Assembly: GCF_000425165.1 (NCBI RefSeq)
Contig: NZ_AULG01000027.1
Coordinates: 1 to 64,000 of the forward strand
DNA length: 64,000 nucleotides
Origin: Photobacterium halotolerans DSM 18316
GTDB lineage: Bacteria > Pseudomonadota > Gammaproteobacteria > Enterobacterales > Vibrionaceae
Reading direction: 5' to 3'
Below, one piece after another: positions 18,077 to 28,447 of the stretch (position 1 is its first letter; every line of letters starts with the position of its first letter). The translations under genes were made by a program, and so were the position numbers. The notes beneath the pieces were generated by a model. That model did no database searches. It saw nothing but the letters and a program-made list of their open reading frames with translations, and was not told the DNA's origin.

Positions 18077-19033
18077 TTAGCAGGTAACCTGATCACAGAT
18101 AGCCAGTAACTGTTCGCGCAGCCACTGGTGGCCCTTGTCTTTTTGCGAAGAGTCATGCCAGCTCAGGTAGCCGCTGATGGTCTTACCTTCAAACGGCAGT
18201 GTCATCAGCTGGAGCGACAAGTTCTCCGCCATGGATTGCGCCAGCCATTTTGGCATCACGGCAATCAGATCGGACTGGCCGACCACATACATCATATTGC
18301 TCAGGCTGCCGCCCTGGTAGGCGACATGACAGCCTGGCGCCTGATGGTATACGGCTTCTGCAAACCCACGCGCCCCCTGCACTGGCTGAAGCACAGCATG
18401 CTTTTCAGCCACGAACTCGCCGGCACTCAGCGCACCCTGAATGCGCGGGTGGTTACCGGCCGCGACCACCACCAGCTCGTCTTTAAACAATTCAGTGGAC
18501 GTAAAACCCTGATCATCAAAACGCAGATAATCGATAACGAAATCCAGTTCCTGATAGCGCAGTTTCTGTACCATGTCACTTTCAATACCCGCTTCCAGCG
18601 CCACCTGTGCCTTGGGGGCCAGATCGCCCAGCTGACGCAGAATGTGGGGAGCGAAACGGATATCCAGCGGATTACACACCGCCAGGCGGAACAAGCGGTC
18701 CGATGTTTCCGGCAGGAAAGTTGAAGACGGCAGTTCATTTTTGATGAGCTGCAGCGCCTGGCGCACGGGACCAAATAATTGCTTGGCTCTGGTGGTAGGC
18801 TGGATCCCCCTTCCATGGCGAATGAACAGCTCATCGTCAAAGGTCGCTTTCAGCCGCGCAACGGCATTACTCACCGCTGGCTGAGACATACCCAGGTTAT
18901 GTGCTGCTCGGGTGATATTCTGCTCCTGCATCACCGCATCGAATACTGTCAGCAAATTCAGATCTACATTCCGCAGGCTCAAGCCCATGGAGAGATTTTC
19001 TGCTGCTTGGAAAGACATACCTCTACGCGCCAT
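18077..19033 (-). CDS. leuO: LysR-family regulator LeuO
   Basis: A 318-residue LysR-type regulator. The N-terminal helix-turn-helix reads VDLNLLTVFDAVMQEQNIT, RAAHNLGMSQPAVSNAVARLK, nearly identical to E. coli LeuO, followed by GRGIQPTTRAKQLFGPVRQALQLI and the periplasmic-binding-protein-like effector domain ending YLSWHDSSQKDKGHQWLREQL. LeuO is a pleiotropic regulator that antagonises H-NS silencing and responds to starvation. I chose the ATG at 19033 because AAGAGG lies 6 bases upstream; the frame is open back to 19087. It sits between an acyl-CoA synthetase and the leu region, as in relatives. Its own upstream DNA is AT-rich, as expected for H-NS-controlled leuO. Confidence 0.95.
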   Translation of the reverse strand: MARRGMSFQAAENLSMGLSLRNVDLNLLTVFDAVMQEQNITRAAHNLGMSQPAVSNAVARLKATFDDELFIRHGRGIQPTTRAKQLFGPVRQALQLIKNELPSSTFLPETSDRLFRLAVCNPLDIRFAPHILRQLGDLAPKAQVALEAGIESDMVQKLRYQELDFVIDYLRFDDQGFTSTELFKDELVVVAAGNHPRIQGALSAGEFVAEKHAVLQPVQGARGFAEAVYHQAPGCHVAYQGGSLSNMMYVVGQSDLIAVMPKWLAQSMAENLSLQLMTLPFEGKTISGYLSWHDSSQKDKGHQWLREQLLAICDQVTC

Positions 19034-19352
19034 TTCTGACCTCTTGTTCGAATAATCCGGAGAGTCTTGCTCCGCTAACCAGGGCACAACACCCTCACAT
19101 ACCCATTAGAAAATTGGGGGTAATCAGTATTATTCAAAAGAATGATGACACCAATACCCTGAGGGACCCCAACCTGATTCTAACAGTATGATATAGGTCA
19201 ATATTGAACGACAGTCCAAACAAAAACAAGCAGATAAATCCGTTATAAAAATATCTAAAAGGATATAAAACAATATGACCAGAAATGAATATCAACGACT
19301 TAGAAGGGAATCAGACTCCTGACGCGCCAGCCACGTCAGGAAGAAAAGGGGA
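19034..19352. other. AT-rich leuO upstream region
   Basis: About 320 bases, strongly AT-rich between 19100 and 19310, fitting a silenced and relieved leuO promoter. A CCTGACG/CGTCAGG hairpin (19318-19340) lies just after the glycosyltransferase stop without a T-tract. A 15-codon plus-strand ORF at 19274 was seen and not called. Confidence 0.5.
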
Positions 19353-20465
19353 TCAATAAGTCCCGGTGATTAATGATCGCTCGCTGGAGCTCCCGCTCTC
19401 TGGGCCAAAATCTGCCACGGTTTCCAGCACAGGTTCCGGGAAGCTGACAGGTTCCCAGAGTGACTGGCACAGTGCATCCACCGACGGCCGGTTGTCCTGC
19501 TGTAACCAGCGGGCCACGGCCAGTGCCACATCCGGCCAGATAACCTGACCCGGCGAATGGCTGTCGAGCCAGTTGCGTATCGCGGCTGCATCGAGCGAAT
19601 GCATACCGACCGCCAGCCCCATCAGCTCCAGCGTCGCCACATTGCTCAGTTGCTCATACTGGCCTTGCAGCGGTTTGAGCAATAATTTCTTGCCCAGTGC
19701 GATAGCTTCCGACGGCAGCTCAAAGCCTCCGTTAGCAATCACCCCGTCACACACGGCTAACCGCTGGTGAAAACCAGTCCGGCTCAGCGCGCAGACGTGG
19801 ACATTGTCTTGCTGATAGCTCTGGCGCACCGAGGGGTGATAACAATAAAAGGTCACCGCTGAAAAACGGGACAGCATCTCCAGCACTTTATCCAGCGCTT
19901 CAAACGGCAGGTACACCAGCACTGACCCGTCGGATTGGGGCGGGGAGTCAGTATGCCGGGGCACGATCGGCGGCAGGATCGGGGCACCGAAGTGGTACCA
20001 GTGCAGGCCCAGTTGCTGATCCGTCGGCGCAAAATGGCGGATCAGCTTTCTGTCCAGCCAGCTTTCCCCTTCTTTCGGCACATCATACAAAAACGCGCTC
20101 TGATGGCTGAGCCCCAGGCTGGGGATCCCCTGCCGGCGGGCAGCCCAGGCCGAGACAGGCTCAAAATCATTGAGCACCAGATCATAGCCGGACAGATCCA
20201 TGGCCCTGACCTCCCGCCAGAAACCCAGCAACGAATTCTGCCGCAAGGTTTTCCATTGGTTCACCTTGCCGTGCTCTGTGATAAAGGTCAGCCCCCGGGC
20301 GGTGTGATAATCGCCGAAGCACTCCATATCAAAATAGTGTTCAGCCGGGCGGCCGGAGAAATGGAAATCAACGGTCACGCCAAGCTGGGAAAAGGCTCGG
20401 GCCATTTCCCTGGCCCGGGAAATATGGCCGTTACCGGTTCCTTGTACGCCGTAAAGTATTTTCAT
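19353..20465 (-). CDS. Glycosyltransferase of the MJ1255/VC2487 family
   Basis: A 370-residue protein with the GT-B-like architecture of the MJ1255/VC2487 family (TIGR00661): N-terminal MKILYGVQGTGNGHISRAREMARAF, a nucleotide-sugar GT motif with the G-x-GNGHISR loop, and a C-terminal donor-binding half with NGGFELPSEAIALGKKLLLKPLQGQYEQLSNVATLELMG, the expected GGxxxxxEA...G-K motif of UDP-glycosyltransferases. The acceptor is unknown. I chose the ATG at 20465 with AAGGGGGC just upstream. Its start overlaps the stop of the PAP2 phosphatase gene by 4 bases (ATGA), so the two are translationally coupled and probably act on the same lipid-linked pathway. Confidence 0.85.
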   Translation of the reverse strand: MKILYGVQGTGNGHISRAREMARAFSQLGVTVDFHFSGRPAEHYFDMECFGDYHTARGLTFITEHGKVNQWKTLRQNSLLGFWREVRAMDLSGYDLVLNDFEPVSAWAARRQGIPSLGLSHQSAFLYDVPKEGESWLDRKLIRHFAPTDQQLGLHWYHFGAPILPPIVPRHTDSPPQSDGSVLVYLPFEALDKVLEMLSRFSAVTFYCYHPSVRQSYQQDNVHVCALSRTGFHQRLAVCDGVIANGGFELPSEAIALGKKLLLKPLQGQYEQLSNVATLELMGLAVGMHSLDAAAIRNWLDSHSPGQVIWPDVALAVARWLQQDNRPSVDALCQSLWEPVSFPEPVLETVADFGPESGSSSERSLITGTY

Positions 20466-20977
20466 ATCGCCCCCTTGACGACAGCAAAGCACATCATGCC
20501 CAGCAAAGCGCCCGCCACAATGTCGGTAATGAAATGCACCCCCAGCAGCACACGGGAGAAACCTATGAGTATCGCCCAGGGCCAGACCAGCCAGGCCGCT
20601 GCCGGGTAAAAGGCAGAAATTAAAGAGGCCATCAGAAAAGCAGCGGCGGTGTGTCCGGATGGCAGGCTGTATTTGTCAGAAGGTTGAATAAAACTGGGTA
20701 GCTGCGCCGGACGATCTCTTTTGAAGGTGTTTTTCAACAGCAGGTAGACAGGCAATTCCAACAGGAATGCCAGTAATCCCAAGCCCAATACCTGACCGCC
20801 CTGTTGCCGGTCAAATACCCAGGCCAGCAAGCCGAACAGTAAGTACAACGGCCCGTCCCCCGAACGGGAGACCATCCGGCTCAGTGTCGCCACCGGCTGA
20901 TTAAAGCGGTGACACAGACATAAACTGGAAAAGGCGTAATCAAAGCGCTGGATAGGTACTAATACAGTCACTGCCAT
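20462..20977 (-). CDS. PAP2-superfamily membrane phosphatase
   Basis: A 171-residue integral membrane phosphatase. The three PAP2 motifs are present: KNTFKRDRP (about 82-90), the central PSGHT (about 106-110) and SRVLLGVHFITDI (about 140-152), supplying the catalytic Arg, His and Asp residues. About five hydrophobic segments surround them. PAP2 enzymes of this size dephosphorylate lipid phosphates such as phosphatidylglycerophosphate or undecaprenyl diphosphate at the periplasmic face. The RBS is GAGGAGAA. The gene overlaps the downstream glycosyltransferase by 4 bases. The substrate is not known; recycling of the lipid carrier or lipid product of that glycosyltransferase is an inference. Confidence 0.9.
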   Translation of the reverse strand: MAVTVLVPIQRFDYAFSSLCLCHRFNQPVATLSRMVSRSGDGPLYLLFGLLAWVFDRQQGGQVLGLGLLAFLLELPVYLLLKNTFKRDRPAQLPSFIQPSDKYSLPSGHTAAAFLMASLISAFYPAAAWLVWPWAILIGFSRVLLGVHFITDIVAGALLGMMCFAVVKGAI

Positions 20978-21056
20978 AGCACTATTCTCCTCTTAACCTG
21001 TGCAGCCAGATTAAGAAGCGGATATGACATCCGGGTGACGATTTCGAGGAGGGATA

Positions 21057-21128
21057 ATGACAATCGCCGTCTTTGCGCGGGCGGAAAGGGTCGGGGACGG
21101 CTGCGCGCTCACCAGAGTAATGAGTTAG
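21057..21128 (+). CDS. Possible 23-residue peptide
   Basis: ATG at 21057 to TAG at 21126-21128 encodes MTIAVFARAERVGDGCALT RVMS. A GAGGAGG ribosome binding site lies 5 bases upstream. It sits between the divergent PAP2 gene and the leu promoter. There is nothing else to support it, and the sequence is not hydrophobic or leucine-rich, so it could be chance. Confidence 0.2.
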   Translation: MTIAVFARAERVGDGCALTRVMS

Positions 21129-21206
21129 CCGCAGCTCTCCTATAGCCAAAGCGGGCCAGACTCCCCCTGCTTTCCTATCGAAAATGCATAAAGATACAAT
21201 TATCGC

Positions 21207-21235
21207 TTGACGCTAGTCTGTACAATTTGATATTC
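21207..21235 (+). promoter_or_regulatory. Promoter of the leu operon
   Basis: TTGACG (21207-21212) and ATATTC (21230-21235) with a 17-base spacer. Transcription would start about 27 bases before the leader peptide ATG. Confidence 0.5.
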
Positions 21236-21268
21236 CTTTGGTCAACAACACAGCGGATCAAAAAAACA

Positions 21269-21334
21269 ATGCAAACACAATTCACTCTTCTACTCAGCCT
21301 ACTCCTTCTCGTGACCAGTCGCGTGGGTAGCTGA
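21269..21334 (+). CDS. leuL: leu operon leader peptide
   Basis: A 21-residue leader peptide, MQTQFTLLLSLLLL VTSRVGS. Seven of eight residues from position 7 to 14 are leucine, read mainly by the CTA, CTC and CTT codons. It lies 130 bases before leuA and is followed by alternative hairpins ending in a Rho-independent terminator (21368-21390). The layout is the classical transcription attenuator: ribosome stalling on Leu codons when charged leucyl-tRNA is short lets the leader sequence near 21319-21330 pair with the left arm of the terminator and release transcription into leuABCD. Confidence 0.9.
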   Translation: MQTQFTLLLSLLLLVTSRVGS

Positions 21335-21390
21335 TGGGTGAAATTCACCGCTAAAAATTCAGATTAACCCGCGCCCAAGCGCGGGTTTTT
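21319..21390 (+). promoter_or_regulatory. Leucine transcription attenuator
   Basis: CCCGCGC-CCAA-GCGCGGG followed by TTTTT (21368-21390) is the terminator. The last leader codons (CGCGTGGGT, from 21320) can pair with ACCCGCG of the terminator left arm, giving the antiterminator. A small GGTGAA/TTCACC hairpin (21337-21349) lies between them. Confidence 0.85.
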
Positions 21391-21463
21391 CGTATAAAGG
21401 CCCGGCGTACAGGACGCGACCCAGCCATCATAGACAGGCAGGCCAACTAAAAAGGAAGCAATC

Positions 21464-24108
<2,645 letters not shown>

Positions 24109-24134
24109 GCCGAACGACGAGGAGCAAACGAGCA

Positions 24135-25574
24135 ATGTCAAACACAACACACACAGCCAAAACGCTGTACGAAAAAGTCTATGATGCCCACGTCGTGGTG
24201 GCCGCCGAAGGTGAAAACCCGATCCTGTATATCGACCGTCATCTGGTGCACGAAGTGACCTCACCGCAGGCCTTTGACGGTTTGCGAGAGAAAGGCCGTC
24301 AGGTTCGCCAGACCGGCAAAACCTTCGCCACTATGGACCACAACGTCTCAACGCAGACCAAAGACATCAATGCGTCGGGCGAGATGGCCCGTATCCAGAT
24401 GGAAACCCTGGCCAAGAACTGTAAAGATTTCGGCGTCACCCTGTATGATCTGAACCATAAATACCAGGGCATAGTCCATGTCATGGGGCCTGAGCTGGGT
24501 ATTACCCTGCCGGGCATGACTATCGTGTGTGGCGATTCCCACACCGCCACCCATGGGGCGTTCGGCGCGCTGGCCTTCGGTATCGGGACGTCTGAGGTTG
24601 AGCACGTACTGGCCACCCAGACCCTGAAACAAGCCCGCGCCAAAACCATGAAGATTGAAGTCAGAGGCAAAGTCGCCCCTGGCATCACAGCCAAAGACAT
24701 CATTCTGGCGATCATCGGCAAAACCACAGCCGCCGGCGGTACCGGCTATGTAGTCGAATTCTGTGGTGAAGCTATCACGGATCTGAGCATGGAAGGCCGG
24801 ATGACGGTCTGTAACATGGCGATTGAGCTGGGTGCCAAAGCGGGTCTGATCGCACCGGATCAGACCACCTTTGATTACATCCAGGGCCGTAACTTTGCCC
24901 CGACCGGCGCCGAGTTTGAGGCTGCCGTAGCATACTGGCAGACACTGAAATCCGATCCCGATGCTCAGTTCGACCACGTGGTGACCCTGGATGCCAAAGA
25001 CATCAAACCCCAGGTCACCTGGGGCACCAACCCGGGTCAAGTGATTGCCATTGATGAGCCGATCCCGGCACCGGACAGCTTCAGCGATGCGGTTGAGCGC
25101 GCTTCTGCCGCCAAAGCGCTGGCTTACATGGGCCTGGAAGCGGGCAAAAAACTGGCCGATTTCCCGATTGATAAAGTCTTCATCGGTTCTTGCACCAACT
25201 CGCGCATTGAAGATATGCGAGCCGCCGCCGCGGTCGCCAAAGGCCGCAAAGTGGCTCCCAATGTTCAGGCACTGGTAGTGCCCGGCTCTGAGCAGGTCAA
25301 AGCACAGGCCGAGCAGGAAGGGCTGGACAAGATCTTCATCGAAGCCGGTTTTGAATGGCGCCTGCCTGGCTGCTCTATGTGTCTGGCGATGAACAACGAC
25401 CGCTTAGGTCCGGGAGAGCGCTGCGCCTCGACCAGTAACCGTAACTTTGAAGGCCGTCAGGGCCGCGATGGCCGCACCCATCTGGTCAGCCCGGCGATGG
25501 CCGCCGCCGCTGCCTGTGCCGGCCACTTCGTGGACATCCGCGAGCTGGACAAAGCCACCGTCGCCACCGCCTAA
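24135..25574 (+). CDS. leuC: 3-isopropylmalate dehydratase, large subunit
   Basis: A 479-residue aconitase-superfamily subunit that, with LeuD, isomerises 2- to 3-isopropylmalate. The three Cys that bind the 4Fe-4S cluster are in [15 protein letters not shown] and [46 protein letters not shown] and [15 protein letters not shown] are family signatures. It is about a dozen residues longer than E. coli LeuC (466), mostly at the N-terminus (MSNTTHTA). GACGAGGAGC lies before the ATG. The C-terminus is Ala-rich and followed 17 bases later by leuD. Confidence 0.98.
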   Translation: MSNTTHTAKTLYEKVYDAHVVVAAEGENPILYIDRHLVHEVTSPQAFDGLREKGRQVRQTGKTFATMDHNVSTQTKDINASGEMARIQMETLAKNCKDFGVTLYDLNHKYQGIVHVMGPELGITLPGMTIVCGDSHTATHGAFGALAFGIGTSEVEHVLATQTLKQARAKTMKIEVRGKVAPGITAKDIILAIIGKTTAAGGTGYVVEFCGEAITDLSMEGRMTVCNMAIELGAKAGLIAPDQTTFDYIQGRNFAPTGAEFEAAVAYWQTLKSDPDAQFDHVVTLDAKDIKPQVTWGTNPGQVIAIDEPIPAPDSFSDAVERASAAKALAYMGLEAGKKLADFPIDKVFIGSCTNSRIEDMRAAAAVAKGRKVAPNVQALVVPGSEQVKAQAEQEGLDKIFIEAGFEWRLPGCSMCLAMNNDRLGPGERCASTSNRNFEGRQGRDGRTHLVSPAMAAAAACAGHFVDIRELDKATVATA

Positions 25575-25591
25575 TTTAAGAGGGAACAAGC

Positions 25592-26194
25592 ATGGCAGGA
25601 ATCAAACAACACACAGGACTGGTGGTGCCGCTGGATGCCGCGAACGTCGACACTGACGCCATCATTCCAAAGCAGTTTTTGCAGAAAGTGAACCGTACCG
25701 GTTTCGGTAAGCACCTGTTTCACGACTGGCGCTTTCTTGATGACGCCGGCGAACAGCCTAATCCTGAGTTCGTCCTGAACCACCCGCGCTATCAGGGCGC
25801 CAGTATCCTGCTGGCCCGTGAAAACTTCGGCTGCGGCTCATCACGCGAGCACGCGCCCTGGGCGCTGGCTGACTACGGTATCAAAATCATCATTGCGCCG
25901 AGCTTTGCCGATATTTTCTATGGCAACGCGATCAACAATCAGATGGTGCCGGTACGGCTGACAGATGCTGAAGTCGATGAGATCTTCCGGTTTGTCGACG
26001 CCAGCCAGGGCGCCGAAGTGACGGTGGATCTGGAAAGCATGACGGTCAGCGCCAACGGCAAGACCTACAACTTTGAGATTGACGAGTTCCGCCGCCACTG
26101 CCTGCTGAACGGTCTGGACAACATCGGCCTGACCCTGCAGCACGAAGATAAAATCGCTGAGTATGAAAGTAAGATCCCGGCTTTTCTGGCCTGA
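25592..26194 (+). CDS. leuD: 3-isopropylmalate dehydratase, small subunit
   Basis: A 200-residue swivel-domain partner of Leu[17 protein letters not shown] and [21 protein letters not shown], the loop that closes the active site, are diagnostic. The length matches E. coli LeuD (201). It is the last gene of leuABCD and is followed by a Rho-independent terminator. AAGAGGGAAC lies before the ATG. Confidence 0.98.
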   Translation: MAGIKQHTGLVVPLDAANVDTDAIIPKQFLQKVNRTGFGKHLFHDWRFLDDAGEQPNPEFVLNHPRYQGASILLARENFGCGSSREHAPWALADYGIKIIIAPSFADIFYGNAINNQMVPVRLTDAEVDEIFRFVDASQGAEVTVDLESMTVSANGKTYNFEIDEFRRHCLLNGLDNIGLTLQHEDKIAEYESKIPAFLA

Positions 26195-26222
26195 TCTATA
26201 CTGTCATTGCTGACTGGCTCAG

Positions 26223-26251
26223 ACACCCTGCTCCGGCAGGGTGTTTTGTTT
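26223..26251 (+). terminator. Terminator of leuABCD
   Basis: ACACCCTG and CAGGGTGT form an 8-bp stem with a 6-base loop and a TTTGTTT tail, 29 bases after the leuD stop. Confidence 0.9.
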
Positions 26252-26324
26252 AGCGCCCGCCATCAGAAAGAAACGCCCCCGGTTTCGGTCTGCTGAATAT
26301 CAATCTTTTTACAGAGGTGTTCAC

Positions 26325-27125
26325 ATGTATCCGTTACGCCAACCCCTGATCGTCCTGCTCCTGATGATGCTACTCAGCCTGTCTTCAGCGGCACTGGCCG
26401 CCCCCAAAGCCGATCTCTGGCCTTTGTGGCAGGCCAGTAACCCGGGCAGTAGCGCAAAAATTGATCACGCCCTCTGGCAGGGCCTGCTCAACGACTATCT
26501 GCTGGTCGCCCCCAAGCAGACCCGCTTTCGTTATGCCGCGGTCAGCCCGCAGGATAAAGCCGCTCTGGCACGTTATCTGGACCAGCTCGCCGCGCTGGAC
26601 CCGCGCCGCTACAACCGCAATGAGCAGTTTGCCTACTGGGTGAACCTGTATAACGCCCTGACCGTCAAAGTGATTCTGGACAACTATCCGGTCAGTTCGA
26701 TCACCAAACTCGGCGGCTTGTTCAGCTTCGGTCCCTGGGATGAAAAGCTGATCACCATCAGCGGACAAAAACTGTCGCTCAATGATATTGAACACAGGAT
26801 TTTGCGCCCTATCTGGCAGGACGCGCGTATTCACTATGTGGTGAACTGTGCCAGTTTAGGCTGCCCGGATCTGCTCCCCGAGGTCATGCAGGCCGATACA
26901 CTGAACGAACAGCTCGACCAAGCGGCCGAGCGCTTTATCAACAGCGATAAAGGGGTTGATGTGCGCGGCCAGAGCGTCCGCCTGTCGTCGATTTATGACT
27001 GGTATCAGAGTGATTTCGGCACCCTGGCTGAACTGCAGACACACCTGAACACTTATCTCAGCCGGCCGGTGACGCTGACATCGCCCAGTTACGATTACGA
27101 CTGGCGGCTCAATGAGATCAAATAG
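26325..27125 (+). CDS. Exported DUF547-domain protein
   Basis: A 266-residue protein with a signal peptide (PLRQPLIVLLLMMLLSLSSAALA) and a DUF547 domain: RNEQFAYWVNLYNALTVKVIL, the KLGGLFSFGPWDEKLITISGQKLSLNDIEHRIL core, and HYVVNCASLGCPDLLPE with a conserved Cys pair. DUF547 proteins are common in marine gammaproteobacteria, with no established function; the Asn/Cys/His conservation suggests an enzyme. The ATG at 26325 is chosen because AGAGGTG lies 6 bases upstream and the signal peptide begins there. It stands alone between the leu terminator and the thiamine riboswitch. Confidence 0.85.
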   Translation: MYPLRQPLIVLLLMMLLSLSSAALAAPKADLWPLWQASNPGSSAKIDHALWQGLLNDYLLVAPKQTRFRYAAVSPQDKAALARYLDQLAALDPRRYNRNEQFAYWVNLYNALTVKVILDNYPVSSITKLGGLFSFGPWDEKLITISGQKLSLNDIEHRILRPIWQDARIHYVVNCASLGCPDLLPEVMQADTLNEQLDQAAERFINSDKGVDVRGQSVRLSSIYDWYQSDFGTLAELQTHLNTYLSRPVTLTSPSYDYDWRLNEIK

Positions 27126-27221
27126 CCTCGCCTGATCAGCTAACTTGCAGCTCAGGATTCACAGCCGGCTGCAATTGTGGCTGGCAACCTGTGTCGGCCG
27201 CGTTTACAATGAGAGCCGTTC

Positions 27222-27305
27222 TCATGGGGAGTCTTAGGGCTGAGATCGTACTGCGTACGGGACCCATTGAACCTGAACCAGATCATGCTGGCGGAGGAAT
27301 TGAGA
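27222..27305 (+). promoter_or_regulatory. TPP riboswitch (THI element)
   Basis: The conserved thi-box parts are in order: GGGGAGTC, GGCTGAGAT, GGGACCCATTGAACCTGAACC and GATCATGCTGGCGGAGGAAT. It precedes the thiamine transporter operon, the expected target: high thiamine diphosphate should lower thiBPQ expression. The aptamer ends about 128 bases before the thiB GTG. I see no poly-U terminator in between; a CCTGT/ACAGG hairpin just before the thiB ribosome binding site could take part in translational control. Confidence 0.95.
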
Positions 27306-27433
27306 AAAACTGAGAGACAAGAAAGCACACCTTTACCCCTTTCGTGCCTTCCCGGGGAGATTCTCCCTCTCACTCAACCCCGCGCCTTGAAGAAATCGGA
27401 ATTCCCTGTTTGACAGGAACTCAGGAGCGCTTT

Positions 27434-28420
27434 GTGAAACACCTACTGATAACCTTACCCCTGCTGGCTGCCGCCACGTCTGCCGCGGCCGCTCAACCGA
27501 CCTTGACCGTTTACACCTACAGCTCTTTTACCGCGGACTGGGGACCAGGTCCGGCCATCGAAACCGCGTTTGAGAAACAGTGCGGCTGCGATCTGCAGTT
27601 TGTCGCCCTGGACGATGGTGTGTCGATCCTCAACCGTGTCCGGCTGGAAGGCAAAAGCAGCAAAGCCGATCTGCTGTTAGGGCTGGATAACAACCTGATG
27701 ACGGAAGCCAAAAAAACCGGGCTGCTGGCCACCCACCAGGTGGATACCGCAGCGGTCACCATTCCGGGCGGCTGGCAGGATGACACCTTTGTCCCTTTCG
27801 ATTACGGTTACTTCGCTTTCATTTACGACAGCAAAAAACTGAATAACCCGCCAGAGAGCCTGAAAGCCCTGGTTGAGCGCGACGATCTGACGGTGATTTA
27901 CCAGGATCCCCGCACCTCAACGCCGGGACAGGGTCTGATGCTGTGGGTGAAATCTGTCTACGGTGACCAAGCCGCCGCTGCCTGGCAGCAACTGGCGAAA
28001 AAAACCGTGACTGTGACCAAAGGCTGGTCAGAGGCCTACAACATGTTCCTCAACGGTGAAGCCGATCTGGTGCTCTCTTACACCACCTCACCGGCCTACC
28101 ACCTGATTGCCGAGAACGAAGACAAGTACAAAGCCGCCAACTTCAGCGAAGGCCACTATATGCAGGTGGAAGTTGCCGCCAAGCTCAAAAACAGCCGCAA
28201 CAGTGAGCTGGCCGAGCAGTTCCTTGCCTTCATCCTGACGCCGGGCTTCCAGTCACACATTCCAACCGGCAACTGGATGTATCCGGTGACCAATCAGGAA
28301 CTGCCTGAAGGGTTCAGCACCCTGACCCGGCCTGCCAAGTCGCTGGAGTTTTCCGCCGATGAAGTCGCGAAAGAGCGTAAAAGCTGGATTCGCGAGTGGC
28401 AGACGGCCCTGACCCAGTAA
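27434..28420 (+). CDS. thiB: Thiamine ABC transporter, periplasmic binding protein
   Basis: A 328-residue periplasmic thiamine/TPP-binding protein. The signal peptide is KHLLITLPLLAAATSAAAA; the mature protein begins QPTLTVYTYSSFTADWGPGPAIE, a ThiB (TbpA) signature, with later DYGYFAFIYDSKK and the ligand-binding YTTSPAYHL. I chose the GTG at 27434 because CAGGAG lies 6 bases upstream and the signal peptide starts there. It is first in thiBPQ, downstream of a TPP riboswitch; thiP begins 27 bases after. Confidence 0.96.
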   Translation: MKHLLITLPLLAAATSAAAAQPTLTVYTYSSFTADWGPGPAIETAFEKQCGCDLQFVALDDGVSILNRVRLEGKSSKADLLLGLDNNLMTEAKKTGLLATHQVDTAAVTIPGGWQDDTFVPFDYGYFAFIYDSKKLNNPPESLKALVERDDLTVIYQDPRTSTPGQGLMLWVKSVYGDQAAAAWQQLAKKTVTVTKGWSEAYNMFLNGEADLVLSYTTSPAYHLIAENEDKYKAANFSEGHYMQVEVAAKLKNSRNSELAEQFLAFILTPGFQSHIPTGNWMYPVTNQELPEGFSTLTRPAKSLEFSADEVAKERKSWIREWQTALTQ

Positions 28421-28447
28421 TGCACCTGTAATGCAATAGGACAGACC

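Noticed and set aside
19274..19321. 15-codon plus-strand ORF MTRNEYQRLRRESDS
   Set aside because: An AAGGA lies 11 bases upstream, but the peptide is too short and unsupported; probably chance in an AT-rich region.
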